From: Guptibacillus algicola
Lineage (GTDB): Bacteria; Bacillota; Bacilli; Bacillales; Guptibacillaceae
NCBI RefSeq assembly: GCF_020171805.1
Contig: NZ_JAIVAF010000004.1
Coordinates: forward strand, 124,001 to 188,000
Direction of reading: 5' to 3'
Length of the DNA stretch: 64,000 nt
The position numbers were made by a program, and so were the translations under genes. The first letter of the stretch is position 1. Each line of letters opens with the position of its first letter. This document shows, one piece after another, positions 1 to 7,229 of the stretch. The notes beneath the pieces are model-generated. The model saw nothing but the letters and a program-made list of their open reading frames with translations, ran no database searches and was not told where the DNA came from.

Positions 1-1
1 T

Positions 2-151
2 GGATTAAGTGCTGCCCTGAACATTCCGTCAGGACCGATGCGATTTGTTTTCTTCATCCTTACCGTTTCAAAACCCGAAGCTACTATACTATGTTACCTT
101 GCGATAGCTTTCATTTTACCTTCAGAAGAAGAAGTTCATTTCAATGACTAG
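2..151 (+). CDS. PspC-domain membrane protein, C-terminal fragment
   Basis: The window opens inside a plus-strand gene. Reading from base 2 gives 49 codons ending at TAG 149-151, with the tail GLSAALNIPSGPMRF, then a hydrophobic stretch, then AIAFILPSEEE. This matches the PspC domain (phage shock protein C) pattern: G-x-AxxxNI, then R-hydrophobic helix, then a last membrane segment ending in xxLPEEE. PspC proteins are small inner-membrane proteins linked to envelope stress. The start lies upstream of the window, so length and operon context cannot be judged. The identification rests on pattern recall over only 49 residues, but the codon choice and the PEEE-like end make coding likely. Confidence 0.6.
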   Translation, partial: GLSAALNIPSGPMRFVFFILTVSKPEATILCYLAIAFILPSEEEVHFND

Positions 152-156
152 ACATA

Positions 157-185
157 GAAAAACCCCCAGGCTAGAAGCCCAGGAG
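157..185 (-). terminator. Intrinsic terminator after the symporter gene
   Basis: On the minus strand a 10-pair stem (CTCCTGGGCT / AGCCTGGGGG, with G-U pairs) closes a TCT loop and is followed by a run of six T. It lies 23 bases past the stop codon of the sodium:solute symporter. Confidence 0.7.
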
Positions 186-207
186 TATTCATCTTTCCAC
201 GTAAGAA

Positions 208-1653
208 TCAACCGATCTTTTTCAAATCCGAAAACACGGTATCTTCCTTTTCCGCTTTTGAGCCTAACGATAACGTCACCAATGTGATCACGGAAAGAGG
301 CAACCCGATAAAAACAGGGTGGAGTCCAAAAGGATGGCCTGCGATCTGCCAAAGTACCGCAACGATTAGTCCTGCCCACATAGCAGTGAGCCCTGCAAAT
401 TTAGTTGTGCGACTCCAAAATATTCCGAATAAAACCGGTGCTAGAAGTCCAGATACAAGCATCGCCGTTCCGGTGATCCAAAGCGTGACCAGCTGCGGGA
501 TATAAAGTGCTAGCAATAAAGAAATAACAGAAACGAGAACGACTGACATCCTGCTGTACGTCAGCATTTTTTTATCCCCAACATTGCCTATCCTTGGTTT
601 GACAACATCATTAACGATCGAAGATGCCGCTGCAAGGAAAAAAGAATCGGCACAGGAAATAACAGTCGCAAGTAATGCGATCAACATGACGACCACTAAT
701 GAAAATGGTAGTACTTGTCCAATAATTTCATAATAGATCAAAGAAGGATCGATATTCGTCATATTGAGACCGAACTTACCGAGAAACCCTATGAATATCG
801 TAACAGCAGCTGTCAAAAATCCTAGCACAATCGCGGACCAGAATCCCGTACTAGCTGTCTTGTCGTCATTCGCTGCCCAGAACCGTTGCCACAAATCTTG
901 TCTAACGAACTGATATGCGCCGATCGTGAGCATATAGACAAAGAATTCAGAAGGACTAATATTAAAGATGCTTAACGCATTCCCGCCTTCCGCATTTCTT
1001 GCTTGATCAGCAAGTGCTCCCCAGTCACCAACAAGAAACATGATGACGATCAGTAAGAAGAAAATACCCGCTGTTTGAATTGTTCCATGTATCGCATCCT
1101 GAATCATAACGGACTTGAGACCGCCAAAGTACGTTTTCAACGTCAATAGTACCCAACTAATGATGATACCAGTTGTCATGCTAAGTCCAATCGTTAACTT
1201 CAAAATGGTAGCGATCGCAACGAACTGCATGCCAGTGATAGCAGCATACGCGCAAAGCACGCTGAGCACGGTTGGGATTCTCGCCCCTTCCCCAAAACGT
1301 AGTGCTGTGAAATCTCCCATCGTAACCATATTATATTTCTTACCTAGAAAACGGATGCGTTTCAACATAAACGCTGCTATTACGATCGATGTTAACGTAA
1401 ATCCGATCGCGAGCCACTGCTGACCCATTCCAAAAAGATATCCTTTCGTCATATAACCAAGTAGGATCGAGCCCCCGATCGCTGTCCCAACAAACGTAAG
1501 AACAAGTGGCATCAATTTCGTTGAGCGACCTGCTACATTGTAATCTTCATACGTTTTGACATTCCTGTTCACAAATAATGAAAGGCCAAATAGAAACACA
1601 AAATATACGGCAATAATCGTAATCAAAATCGTTTCTTCCTGGCTACTAAACAA
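208..1653 (-). CDS. Sodium:solute symporter (SSS family)
   Basis: A membrane protein of about 481 residues with roughly 12-13 hydrophobic helices, belonging to the SSS/SLC5 family of sodium-coupled solute importers (relatives: PutP, PanF). After the first helix it has the family's loop with NVAGRSTKLMPL, then TFVGTAIGGSILLGY, where small polar residues in TM2 line the substrate and sodium path. The region QFVRQDLWQRFWAANDDKTA matches the conserved RQxxWQRxxAAKD segment. The substrate cannot be assigned. The longest frame begins with GTG at 1662, but that codon overlaps the Shine-Dalgarno; GGAAGG sits 8 bases before TTG at 1653, so I prefer TTG. It is monocistronic, with a terminator after it and a structured leader with an early terminator before it, which suggests regulation by transcription attenuation. 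Confidence 0.88.
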   Translation of the reverse strand: MFSSQEETILITIIAVYFVFLFGLSLFVNRNVKTYEDYNVAGRSTKLMPLVLTFVGTAIGGSILLGYMTKGYLFGMGQQWLAIGFTLTSIVIAAFMLKRIRFLGKKYNMVTMGDFTALRFGEGARIPTVLSVLCAYAAITGMQFVAIATILKLTIGLSMTTGIIISWVLLTLKTYFGGLKSVMIQDAIHGTIQTAGIFFLLIVIMFLVGDWGALADQARNAEGGNALSIFNISPSEFFVYMLTIGAYQFVRQDLWQRFWAANDDKTASTGFWSAIVLGFLTAAVTIFIGFLGKFGLNMTNIDPSLIYYEIIGQVLPFSLVVVMLIALLATVISCADSFFLAAASSIVNDVVKPRIGNVGDKKMLTYSRMSVVLVSVISLLLALYIPQLVTLWITGTAMLVSGLLAPVLFGIFWSRTTKFAGLTAMWAGLIVAVLWQIAGHPFGLHPVFIGLPLSVITLVTLSLGSKAEKEDTVFSDLKKIG

Positions 1654-1848
1654 TAGGTTCACCTTCCTTCTGCGTCTTCTTGCTATAAATCATCCTACCT
1701 TCAAAAACTCAAACTCAATTTCTAGCAGTTGTTCAAATTCGATTTGAGAAAGAAGCATGATTCTCTGCATCTTCTATGTACACAATTTTTCCGTCATTTA
1801 CTGCTCCGTTTTTCTCCGTTTTTCATCTAATACACGACCTCCTTTCAT

Positions 1849-1964
1849 TAAAAAAACCAGTCCTATGCACCCGACTAGTATTTTGAACATACCTGTCACT
1901 TAGCATAAAACTGGTATCGTTCTAACGAACCGCTCCACTTTGAGTTTGTGGAGTCGATTAGAAC
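1849..1964 (-). ncRNA. Structured leader RNA or small RNA ending in a terminator
   Basis: On the minus strand two successive hairpins are visible. The first (1919-1964) has an outer stem GTTCTAA/TTAGAAC and an inner stem CTCCAC/GTGGAG, separated by an asymmetric internal loop (TCGA opposite CGGTTCG). The second (1856-1915) has a 13-pair lower stem ACCAGTTTTATGC/GCATAGGACTGGT, with a further GTAT/ATAC stem inside, and is followed directly by seven T (1850-1856). It lies about 200 bases upstream of the symporter start. After the terminator a strong AAAGGAGG precedes a 10-codon frame (1794-1826) of doubtful meaning. I do not recognise a known riboswitch class; T-box signatures are absent. It is either an attenuating leader for the symporter or a separate RNA of about 130-150 nt. 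Confidence 0.5.
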
Positions 1965-1990
1965 AGACAGTTTTCGTTGCGTTTCTATGT

Positions 1991-2020
1991 ATTATTTAAA
2001 TTTTAGCAATGTTCTAACAA
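1991..2020 (-). promoter_or_regulatory. Candidate promoter for the symporter leader
   Basis: On the minus strand TTGTTA (2015-2020) and AATAAT (1991-1996) are separated by 18 bases. The octamer GTTAGAAC overlapping the -35 box recurs at the start and end of the first leader hairpin. An inverted repeat AACTGG/CCAGTT (2027-2047) lies just upstream. Base composition is very AT rich, so the call is tentative. Confidence 0.35.
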
Positions 2021-2054
2021 TATATAAACTGGCCTTTTGTACCAGTTATAATAG

Positions 2055-2086
2055 GAAAAAGTCTGATTATGTAGTGGAATCAGACT
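2055..2086 (-). terminator. Intrinsic terminator of the acyl-CoA catabolic operon
   Basis: The minus strand shows AGTCTGATT, a nine-base loop and AATCAGACT, a perfect 9-pair stem, followed by TTTTTCC. It sits about 90 bases past the stop codon of the CaiB-type gene, which is the last gene of the operon. Confidence 0.85.
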
Positions 2087-2172
2087 TTACTAACCGTACT
2101 TATTAAGATGTTCACGCCCTAAAACGGAACAAAGGACCTATCTTTATTCGTTCAAGACTTTTAATCACGCTC

Positions 2173-3228
2173 CTACTTAATTGTGCCTAACCGGTCATTA
2201 TGAGCTCCGAGAAGTGGTGAAGCCTTCAAAGAACCATATGGACTCGTCAACATATGTACCTGTCCATCTTTCTTCATAACAAGACCTCGAGAACTCCCAT
2301 ACGAGTGATTGATTACCTCCTCAATATGTAACACAGGAAACAAACAGCAATCATGCTGTTCTCCAAAAGAAGTCCACTCTGCCAATGAACGCTCCTTGAA
2401 CAGTGCTGTAATTCCTTTATGAGTATCATCACCCTTTTTCGAAAAAGCGTGTGGCAACCAATCTAGCTTTCCAACTCCCTGACAAAAGTTCTTCCAGAAA
2501 TGAGGCTCTAGTGCAGCGAGTGTTACGAATCGATCATCCTTCGTTTCATAGAGTCCATAGCAGACGACACTTCCATCAATAAAGTCAGGACCATTGTGTT
2601 TCCCCTTCTTCGCTTGATAGGCAGCATGAGTCCCTAGCATGCTTAGCATCACATCGTTCAATGCTAGGTCGATGTAACAGCCTTTTCCCGTTCGCTCTTT
2701 TTGAAAAAGAGCAGCCGAAATTCTTTCGGATGCGACGACCCCACCGCCATAATCAACAGTCGTAAACGTAGGCTGAACTGGTTTTCCGTTCTCATCGCTG
2801 TACTGAGAAAGCAGCCCTCCTAGTCCTTGATAATTCAAATCATGGCTACCTAGATGAGCATGTGTGCCTGCTTGCCCAAAGCCTGTAAGAGAGCAGTAGA
2901 TGATATCACTCTTCAGCTCCTTAACCTTTTCGTAATGAAGGCCGATTCGCTTCATCACACCCGGACGAAAGCTTTCGATGACAACATCTACCGTCTTCAT
3001 AAGCTCGCACAAAGCGTTACCTTTCGTGGCATCTTTCAAATTAATCGCGATGCTTTCTTTCGATCGATTGTTAGCTTCATAGACAAGCCCATCTGCCATA
3101 TGTCTTGCAAGATCTCCATTGGGGGGCTCAACCTTGATCACCTCTGCTCCTAGGTCAGCTAAACGCTGCGTTGCAAAAGGACCAGGTAAGTACTGAGTGA
3201 AATCCAGTACTCGCACACCTTCTAGCAT
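2173..3228 (-). CDS. CaiB/BaiF family (class III) CoA-transferase
   Basis: Around 351 residues, a normal length for the shorter members of this family (CaiB, formyl-CoA transferase, alpha-methylacyl-CoA racemase). The N-terminus has the family opening LEGVRVLDFTQYLPGPFATQRLADLGAEVIKVEPP, which forms the CoA-binding fold; later SFRPGVMKRIGL and GYGGG-like segments are also typical. These enzymes transfer CoA between carboxylic acids or racemise 2-methylacyl-CoA. The start at ATG 3228 shares one base with the stop of the upstream SDR (TGATG), showing translational coupling. As last gene of the operon it could activate the pathway acid, which fits the absence of an acyl-CoA ligase, or act as a 2-methylacyl-CoA racemase; sequence alone does not decide. 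Confidence 0.88.
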   Translation of the reverse strand: MLEGVRVLDFTQYLPGPFATQRLADLGAEVIKVEPPNGDLARHMADGLVYEANNRSKESIAINLKDATKGNALCELMKTVDVVIESFRPGVMKRIGLHYEKVKELKSDIIYCSLTGFGQAGTHAHLGSHDLNYQGLGGLLSQYSDENGKPVQPTFTTVDYGGGVVASERISAALFQKERTGKGCYIDLALNDVMLSMLGTHAAYQAKKGKHNGPDFIDGSVVCYGLYETKDDRFVTLAALEPHFWKNFCQGVGKLDWLPHAFSKKGDDTHKGITALFKERSLAEWTSFGEQHDCCLFPVLHIEEVINHSYGSSRGLVMKKDGQVHMLTSPYGSLKASPLLGAHNDRLGTIK

Positions 3229-4034
3229 CACGTATACCAGCCGCCATTAATGTGAAGAACTTGTCCGTTCGTATAGTTTGATAGAGGGGAAGCCAAATAG
3301 AAGATTCCCTCCGCTGCCTCTTCCGCCGTTCCTGCTCGCTGCTGTGGAATCGACTGTTCGAACATTTTCTTCACCTTATCTGGAATCCCGACCGGCACCC
3401 CGTTCACCGTTTCACCTTTTTCCTTTGACTGCGTTAAGCGCGTATCGATGAGCCCGAACGCCACAGCATTACAGTTGATGTTAAAAGCTCCCCATTCACG
3501 AGCGACGGTTTTCGTCAATCCGATCATGCCTGCTTTTGCCGATGAATAATTCGCCTGCCCAACATTCCCCATCACGCCTGCTACTGACGACACGTTCACG
3601 ATCTTCCGATACTTCGCTTCACCCGTTTCCATTTCTTTCTTCGCTGCTTCTCGCATATAGGGTGCCGCTGCCCGCGTCAGCTTGAAAGGTGCGATAAGGT
3701 GAATGTCAAGCATCGCCTGAAACTGCTCATCGGTCATCTTGTGGATAAAGCCATCCCACGTATATCCGGCGTTATTGACGAGAATATCAACGCCACCAAA
3801 CTCCGATGCGGCTTTCTCCATGATTGAAGTAGCAAACTCTCCTTCTGTTACATCGCCCGCAAAGCCCATCGCTGTCCCGCCGAGTTCTTTTATTTCATTT
3901 ACAACATCCATTGTTGGAGCTTCGTCCTTATCTGACACCACAACTTTCGCCCCTGCTTCTGCCATCTTTAACGCAACGGCGCGACCAACACCTCGGCCTG
4001 AGCCTGTAATGATTGCAATTTGATCCTTTAGCAT
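3228..4034 (-). CDS. SDR-family 3-hydroxyacyl-CoA dehydrogenase / FabG-like
   Basis: A classical short-chain dehydrogenase of 268 residues. The dinucleotide motif TGSGRGVGRA lies near residue 12, LVNNAG near residue 85, the catalytic serine in VSSVAG near residue 150 and YSSAK near residue 165. In this operon it most likely oxidises the 3-hydroxyacyl-CoA formed by the neighbouring MaoC-type hydratases. The frame extends to 4040, but GGAGG lies only two bases from that ATG and eight from the ATG at 4034, so the latter is chosen. It contains an insertion (about residues 130-145, charged) between helices, seen in some long FabG-like members. Family assignment is firm, substrate is inferred from context. 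Confidence 0.87.
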   Translation of the reverse strand: MLKDQIAIITGSGRGVGRAVALKMAEAGAKVVVSDKDEAPTMDVVNEIKELGGTAMGFAGDVTEGEFATSIMEKAASEFGGVDILVNNAGYTWDGFIHKMTDEQFQAMLDIHLIAPFKLTRAAAPYMREAAKKEMETGEAKYRKIVNVSSVAGVMGNVGQANYSSAKAGMIGLTKTVAREWGAFNINCNAVAFGLIDTRLTQSKEKGETVNGVPVGIPDKVKKMFEQSIPQQRAGTAEEAAEGIFYLASPLSNYTNGQVLHINGGWYT

Positions 4035-4046
4035 AAACATTTCCTC

Positions 4047-4421
4047 CTACATCTGTATGTGAAAAGTACCCGATAGCTTTTTTTCATCTTTTTCATTCAC
4101 AACAACGACCTCACCGATCAAGACGTTCTCATCTGTTTCCTCTGTTATAAAGCCCTTCACGGTCAGCGACTCACCTGGAAGGGTCATTTTTTTAAACCTC
4201 ACATGAAATGACTTTAGCTGCTCAGGTCTAAACCACGTTGTTAACGCTTGACCCGCCATGCCCATGACGAGCATGCCATGTGCGATCACATCAGGTAATC
4301 CTGCTTCCTTTGCAACAGGGACAACGGTATGAATTGGATTAAAGTCACCAGAAGCTCCCGCATATTTCACGAGCTGAGAATGGGTGATTGGCTTCTTCGT
4401 TAACGGTTTTAGTGCTGACAC
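4047..4421 (-). CDS. MaoC-like (R)-specific enoyl-CoA hydratase
   Basis: A 124-residue single hot-dog domain protein. The hydratase-2 motif is clear: GDFNPIH (Asp and His of the catalytic pair) near residue 26-32 followed by DVIAHGMLVMGMAG. Enzymes of this type add water to 2-enoyl-CoA. GTG at 4421 is preceded by AGGAGGG at the proper distance. The next gene upstream encodes a second, FAS1-dehydratase-type hot-dog protein, 10 bases away; in actinobacterial systems such small MaoC pairs form heteromers (as known for ChsH1/ChsH2-type and HadAB-type pairs), so a two-subunit hydratase is the likely product. Confidence 0.85.
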   Translation of the reverse strand: MSALKPLTKKPITHSQLVKYAGASGDFNPIHTVVPVAKEAGLPDVIAHGMLVMGMAGQALTTWFRPEQLKSFHVRFKKMTLPGESLTVKGFITEETDENVLIGEVVVVNEKDEKKLSGTFHIQM

Positions 4422-4431
4422 ATTATCCCTC

Positions 4432-4869
4432 CTATCGTTCGATTACAACGGATCTCGCAAGCAGAACGTTTTCGTTCCGCTCATTTCGGTAGAGCGTTTC
4501 GAGTGTAAAGAGTGTGAGACTGCCTTTTTCTTTTTGATCCACAACCTTCATCAACGCCGTGATCGTGTCGCCAGCATAGATCGGTTTCATATACTCATAG
4601 CTTTGTTCGCCGTGTAACACTTTGAGTGGATCGACCTCTAACAGCTCGATAAGATCTTCGAAGCTCGCCCCACCCCACATATCGATTACTGTCGCAAAAG
4701 TCGGAGGCACCGGAAGATCACCGTAGCCATTTTTCTTAGCGAACGCGACATCGTGGTAGATTGGGTTATCATCCCCTATCGCGTTCGCAAACTCCCTCAC
4801 CTTGCCTCTTTCGACCGTGAATGTAAAAGGCTTCGTTTCGATGCCAACTTTGTTCTGAATCGCACCCAT
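4432..4869 (-). CDS. MaoC N-terminal / FAS1-dehydratase-type hydratase subunit
   Basis: A 145-residue hot-dog protein with GTETKPFTFTVERGKVREFANAIGD-like opening (here VGIETKPFTFTVERGKVREF, then GDDNPIYHD) followed by PVPPTFATV. This is the FAS1-type dehydratase N-domain pattern, which usually pairs with a catalytic MaoC partner. The downstream neighbour supplies the GDxNPIH catalytic motif, so the two probably form one heteromeric enoyl-CoA hydratase. Good ribosome binding site (GAGGG) before ATG 4869, spacing of 14 bases from the acyl-CoA dehydrogenase stop. Confidence 0.82.
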   Translation of the reverse strand: MGAIQNKVGIETKPFTFTVERGKVREFANAIGDDNPIYHDVAFAKKNGYGDLPVPPTFATVIDMWGGASFEDLIELLEVDPLKVLHGEQSYEYMKPIYAGDTITALMKVVDQKEKGSLTLFTLETLYRNERNENVLLARSVVIER

Positions 4870-4883
4870 CTCATCCCTCTTTT

Positions 4884-6029
4884 CTACAAGCCTATATTTT
4901 TCGCAATGATGGTTTTCATAATCTCGTTTGTGCCCGCATAGATCGCCGAAACTGGAATGTCTCTGAACCTTCTCGCAATCTTGTATTCTTCCATGTAGCC
5001 ATAGCCACCGTGTAACTGAAGGCAGCGCTGTGAAACGCTTTTTGCCATATCGGTGTGCCAGTATTTCGACATCGACACCTTCGTGACGATATCTTCTCCC
5101 TCCATATGTTCAGCGATCAACGAATCCAAAAATGTCCTGCCGATCTCGATCTCCGTTTTCATCTCAACCATCTCAAACTGGATATGTTGAAACTTTGAAA
5201 TGCTTTGACCGAACGCCTTGCGCTCTTGAATATAATCCATCGTCATTTCGAACATATCTTCTGCTGCCACCTGAGCTGCAATTGCGACTAGCAAGCGTTC
5301 TTGCTGAAGCTTTTCCATCAGGTAGAGAAACCCTTTGCCTTCATCACCTATGAGATTTTCTTTCGGAACACGGCAGTCTTCAAAAAACAACTCTGCGGTA
5401 TCCTGACAATGAAGCCCTACTTTATTAAGCTTTCGCCCCCTAGAAAACCCAGGGTGATGGCGCTCAACTGCAATCAAGCTCACGCCTTTATAAGCAGGCT
5501 TTGCGTTAGGGTCTGTTTTCACAGCTACGATGACAAGATCACTGTGAATGCCGTTGGTGATGAACGTCTTTGACCCATTCACGACATAGTGATCACCTTC
5601 TAACACAGCGGTCGTTTTGATGTTTGCAAGATCAGACCCTGCGCCAGGCTCTGTCATGGCAATCGCAGTAATGATTTCACTCGACACGCACTTTGGCAGC
5701 CACCTTTTCTTCTGCTCTTCCGTTCCGTAAGCCTCGATGTATGGAATCACGATGTCATTATGAAGCCCAACCCCAACGAGCCCAGAACCGATACGCTCTA
5801 GCTCTTCATTGATGATCACCGCATATCCCCAATCCGCTTCGAATCCGCCATATTCTTCAGGGAGCGTTGGACACAGATATCCTTGTGCCGCTAGCTTTTC
5901 CCAGAAGCTTCGCGGGATCAGACGGTCTTCTTCCCACTTTTCGTAAAACGGCGCTGCTTCCTTAGCGAGAAATTTTCGTAGTGACTTTCGAAACGTATCG
6001 TGCTCTTTCGTTAAATATGGATGTTTCAT
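4884..6029 (-). CDS. Acyl-CoA dehydrogenase
   Basis: A flavoprotein of 381 residues, the standard length. The FAD/substrate signature AMTEPGAGSDLANIKTTA and the C-terminal signature QLHGGYGYMEEY-x-RRFRD are present, ending in AGTNEIMKTII. The usual catalytic Glu of short/medium-chain enzymes (IYEGT) is Ala here (IYAGT), while LQQERLLVA near residue 240 matches the alternative catalytic Glu position of long-chain and isovaleryl-CoA dehydrogenases (QERL). This suggests a long-chain or branched-chain substrate. It introduces the 2,3 double bond that the MaoC pair then hydrates. Third gene of the operon, preceded by AAGGAG. Confidence 0.92.
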   Translation of the reverse strand: MKHPYLTKEHDTFRKSLRKFLAKEAAPFYEKWEEDRLIPRSFWEKLAAQGYLCPTLPEEYGGFEADWGYAVIINEELERIGSGLVGVGLHNDIVIPYIEAYGTEEQKKRWLPKCVSSEIITAIAMTEPGAGSDLANIKTTAVLEGDHYVVNGSKTFITNGIHSDLVIVAVKTDPNAKPAYKGVSLIAVERHHPGFSRGRKLNKVGLHCQDTAELFFEDCRVPKENLIGDEGKGFLYLMEKLQQERLLVAIAAQVAAEDMFEMTMDYIQERKAFGQSISKFQHIQFEMVEMKTEIEIGRTFLDSLIAEHMEGEDIVTKVSMSKYWHTDMAKSVSQRCLQLHGGYGYMEEYKIARRFRDIPVSAIYAGTNEIMKTIIAKNIGL

Positions 6030-6044
6030 GCTTACAGCTCCTTC

Positions 6045-7229
6045 TTAAGACAGGTTTTTCCCGACGATTGAAATGAACGATACACATTGCCACGGATAGC
6101 CCCCAAGGTTGTGCGTTAAGCCGATCTTTGGATCATCAAGCTGCCGCTTATCCGCTTTCCCTTGGAACTGGAGATACATTTCATATAACATCCGAAGTCC
6201 ACTCGCACCGATTGGATGACCGAACGATTTCAGCCCACCATCTGGGTTGACTGGAAGATCTCCTTTTAAATCGAAACGCCCGTTCTGAACATCCTTCCAT
6301 CCTTCTCCTCTCTCACTAAAGCCTAGATCTTCGTAAATAACGAGTTCAGTCGGTGTAAAGCAATCGTGCACTTCAGCCATATCGATTTCTTTCCTTGGAT
6401 TCTTGATCCCCGCCTGCTTATACGCGTCTTCAGCAGCACGCACGTTTTCTTGTATGCTCGTAAAATCAAAATCCTGAGTCAGCATCCCCTCCCCAGGACC
6501 TGCCGCGATGCTTAACGCTTTCACGAGCATAGGATCATTTCGATATTTCTTGCTATCTTCTGTTCGAACAATAACAGCAGCAGCCGCTCCGTCTGCGACT
6601 CCAGAACAATCCAACACACCTAGTGGTGCAGCGATCATCGGCGAATTGATGATCCGGTCCATCGGTATTTCTTTTTGGTACTGAGCTTTCTTGTTCAACG
6701 CTCCATTCGCATGGTTTTTCCATGCGATACGAGCGAGCACTTCTTTTCCTTGCTTTGGATCAAGCCCGTATCGATTAAAGTAAGCAGGTGCGAGTAAGGA
6801 AAACGAAGCTGGGGCTGTAATATTCGGTGACGTCCCATCTCCAGGAGACGAATTCATGACGAGCCCGCTGTAACCGGAGTCCTTTAGCTTCTCAACACCA
6901 ACAACGAGTGCAATATCATAAGCTCCAGCCGCTACCGCATAGCACGCATTTCGAAACGCTTCAGAACCTGTTGCACACATATTTTCAACCCTCGTCACAG
7001 GAATATAATCACTTTTCAGCGGACCTGAAAGCGTCATTCCAGCGTAGCCGGAGTCCATCGTTCCAATCCACGCAGCTTCAACATCCTTCAGTTCGATTCC
7101 AGCATCATTCAGTGCTTCATGCGCTGCTTCAATGATTAAATCGTCCGTGCTTTTATCCCAGTGCTCCGAAAACTTCGTGCATCCCATCCCGACAACCGAC
7201 ACCTTATCGTGTATCCCTTTACGACTCAT
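6045..7229 (-). CDS. SCP2/SCPx-type thiolase (acetyl-CoA acetyltransferase family)
   Basis: About 394 residues. The thiolase nucleophile is in ENMCATGSEAF near residue 85-95, with HDCFTPTELVIYEDLG and SFGHPIGASGLRM supplying the other active-site loops. This set, without the classical C-terminal CxG, is typical of SCPx/Ltp-type thiolases that act on branched or ring-derived side chains. An in-frame extension to 7439 exists, but ATG 7229 has AGAGGGGTG at good spacing and begins the conserved KVSVVGMGCTKFSEHW. It overlaps the upstream DUF35 fusion gene by 11 bases. SCPx-type thiolases/aldolases usually need a DUF35 partner for activity, which is exactly what the adjacent gene encodes. Confidence 0.9.
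   Translation of the reverse strand: MSRKGIHDKVSVVGMGCTKFSEHWDKSTDDLIIEAAHEALNDAGIELKDVEAAWIGTMDSGYAGMTLSGPLKSDYIPVTRVENMCATGSEAFRNACYAVAAGAYDIALVVGVEKLKDSGYSGLVMNSSPGDGTSPNITAPASFSLLAPAYFNRYGLDPKQGKEVLARIAWKNHANGALNKKAQYQKEIPMDRIINSPMIAAPLGVLDCSGVADGAAAAVIVRTEDSKKYRNDPMLVKALSIAAGPGEGMLTQDFDFTSIQENVRAAEDAYKQAGIKNPRKEIDMAEVHDCFTPTELVIYEDLGFSERGEGWKDVQNGRFDLKGDLPVNPDGGLKSFGHPIGASGLRMLYEMYLQFQGKADKRQLDDPKIGLTHNLGGYPWQCVSFISIVGKNLS

Noticed and set aside
1794-1826. Ten-codon frame after the symporter leader terminator
   Set aside because: It has a strong Shine-Dalgarno but the peptide is too short to judge; mentioned under the leader instead of listed as a gene.
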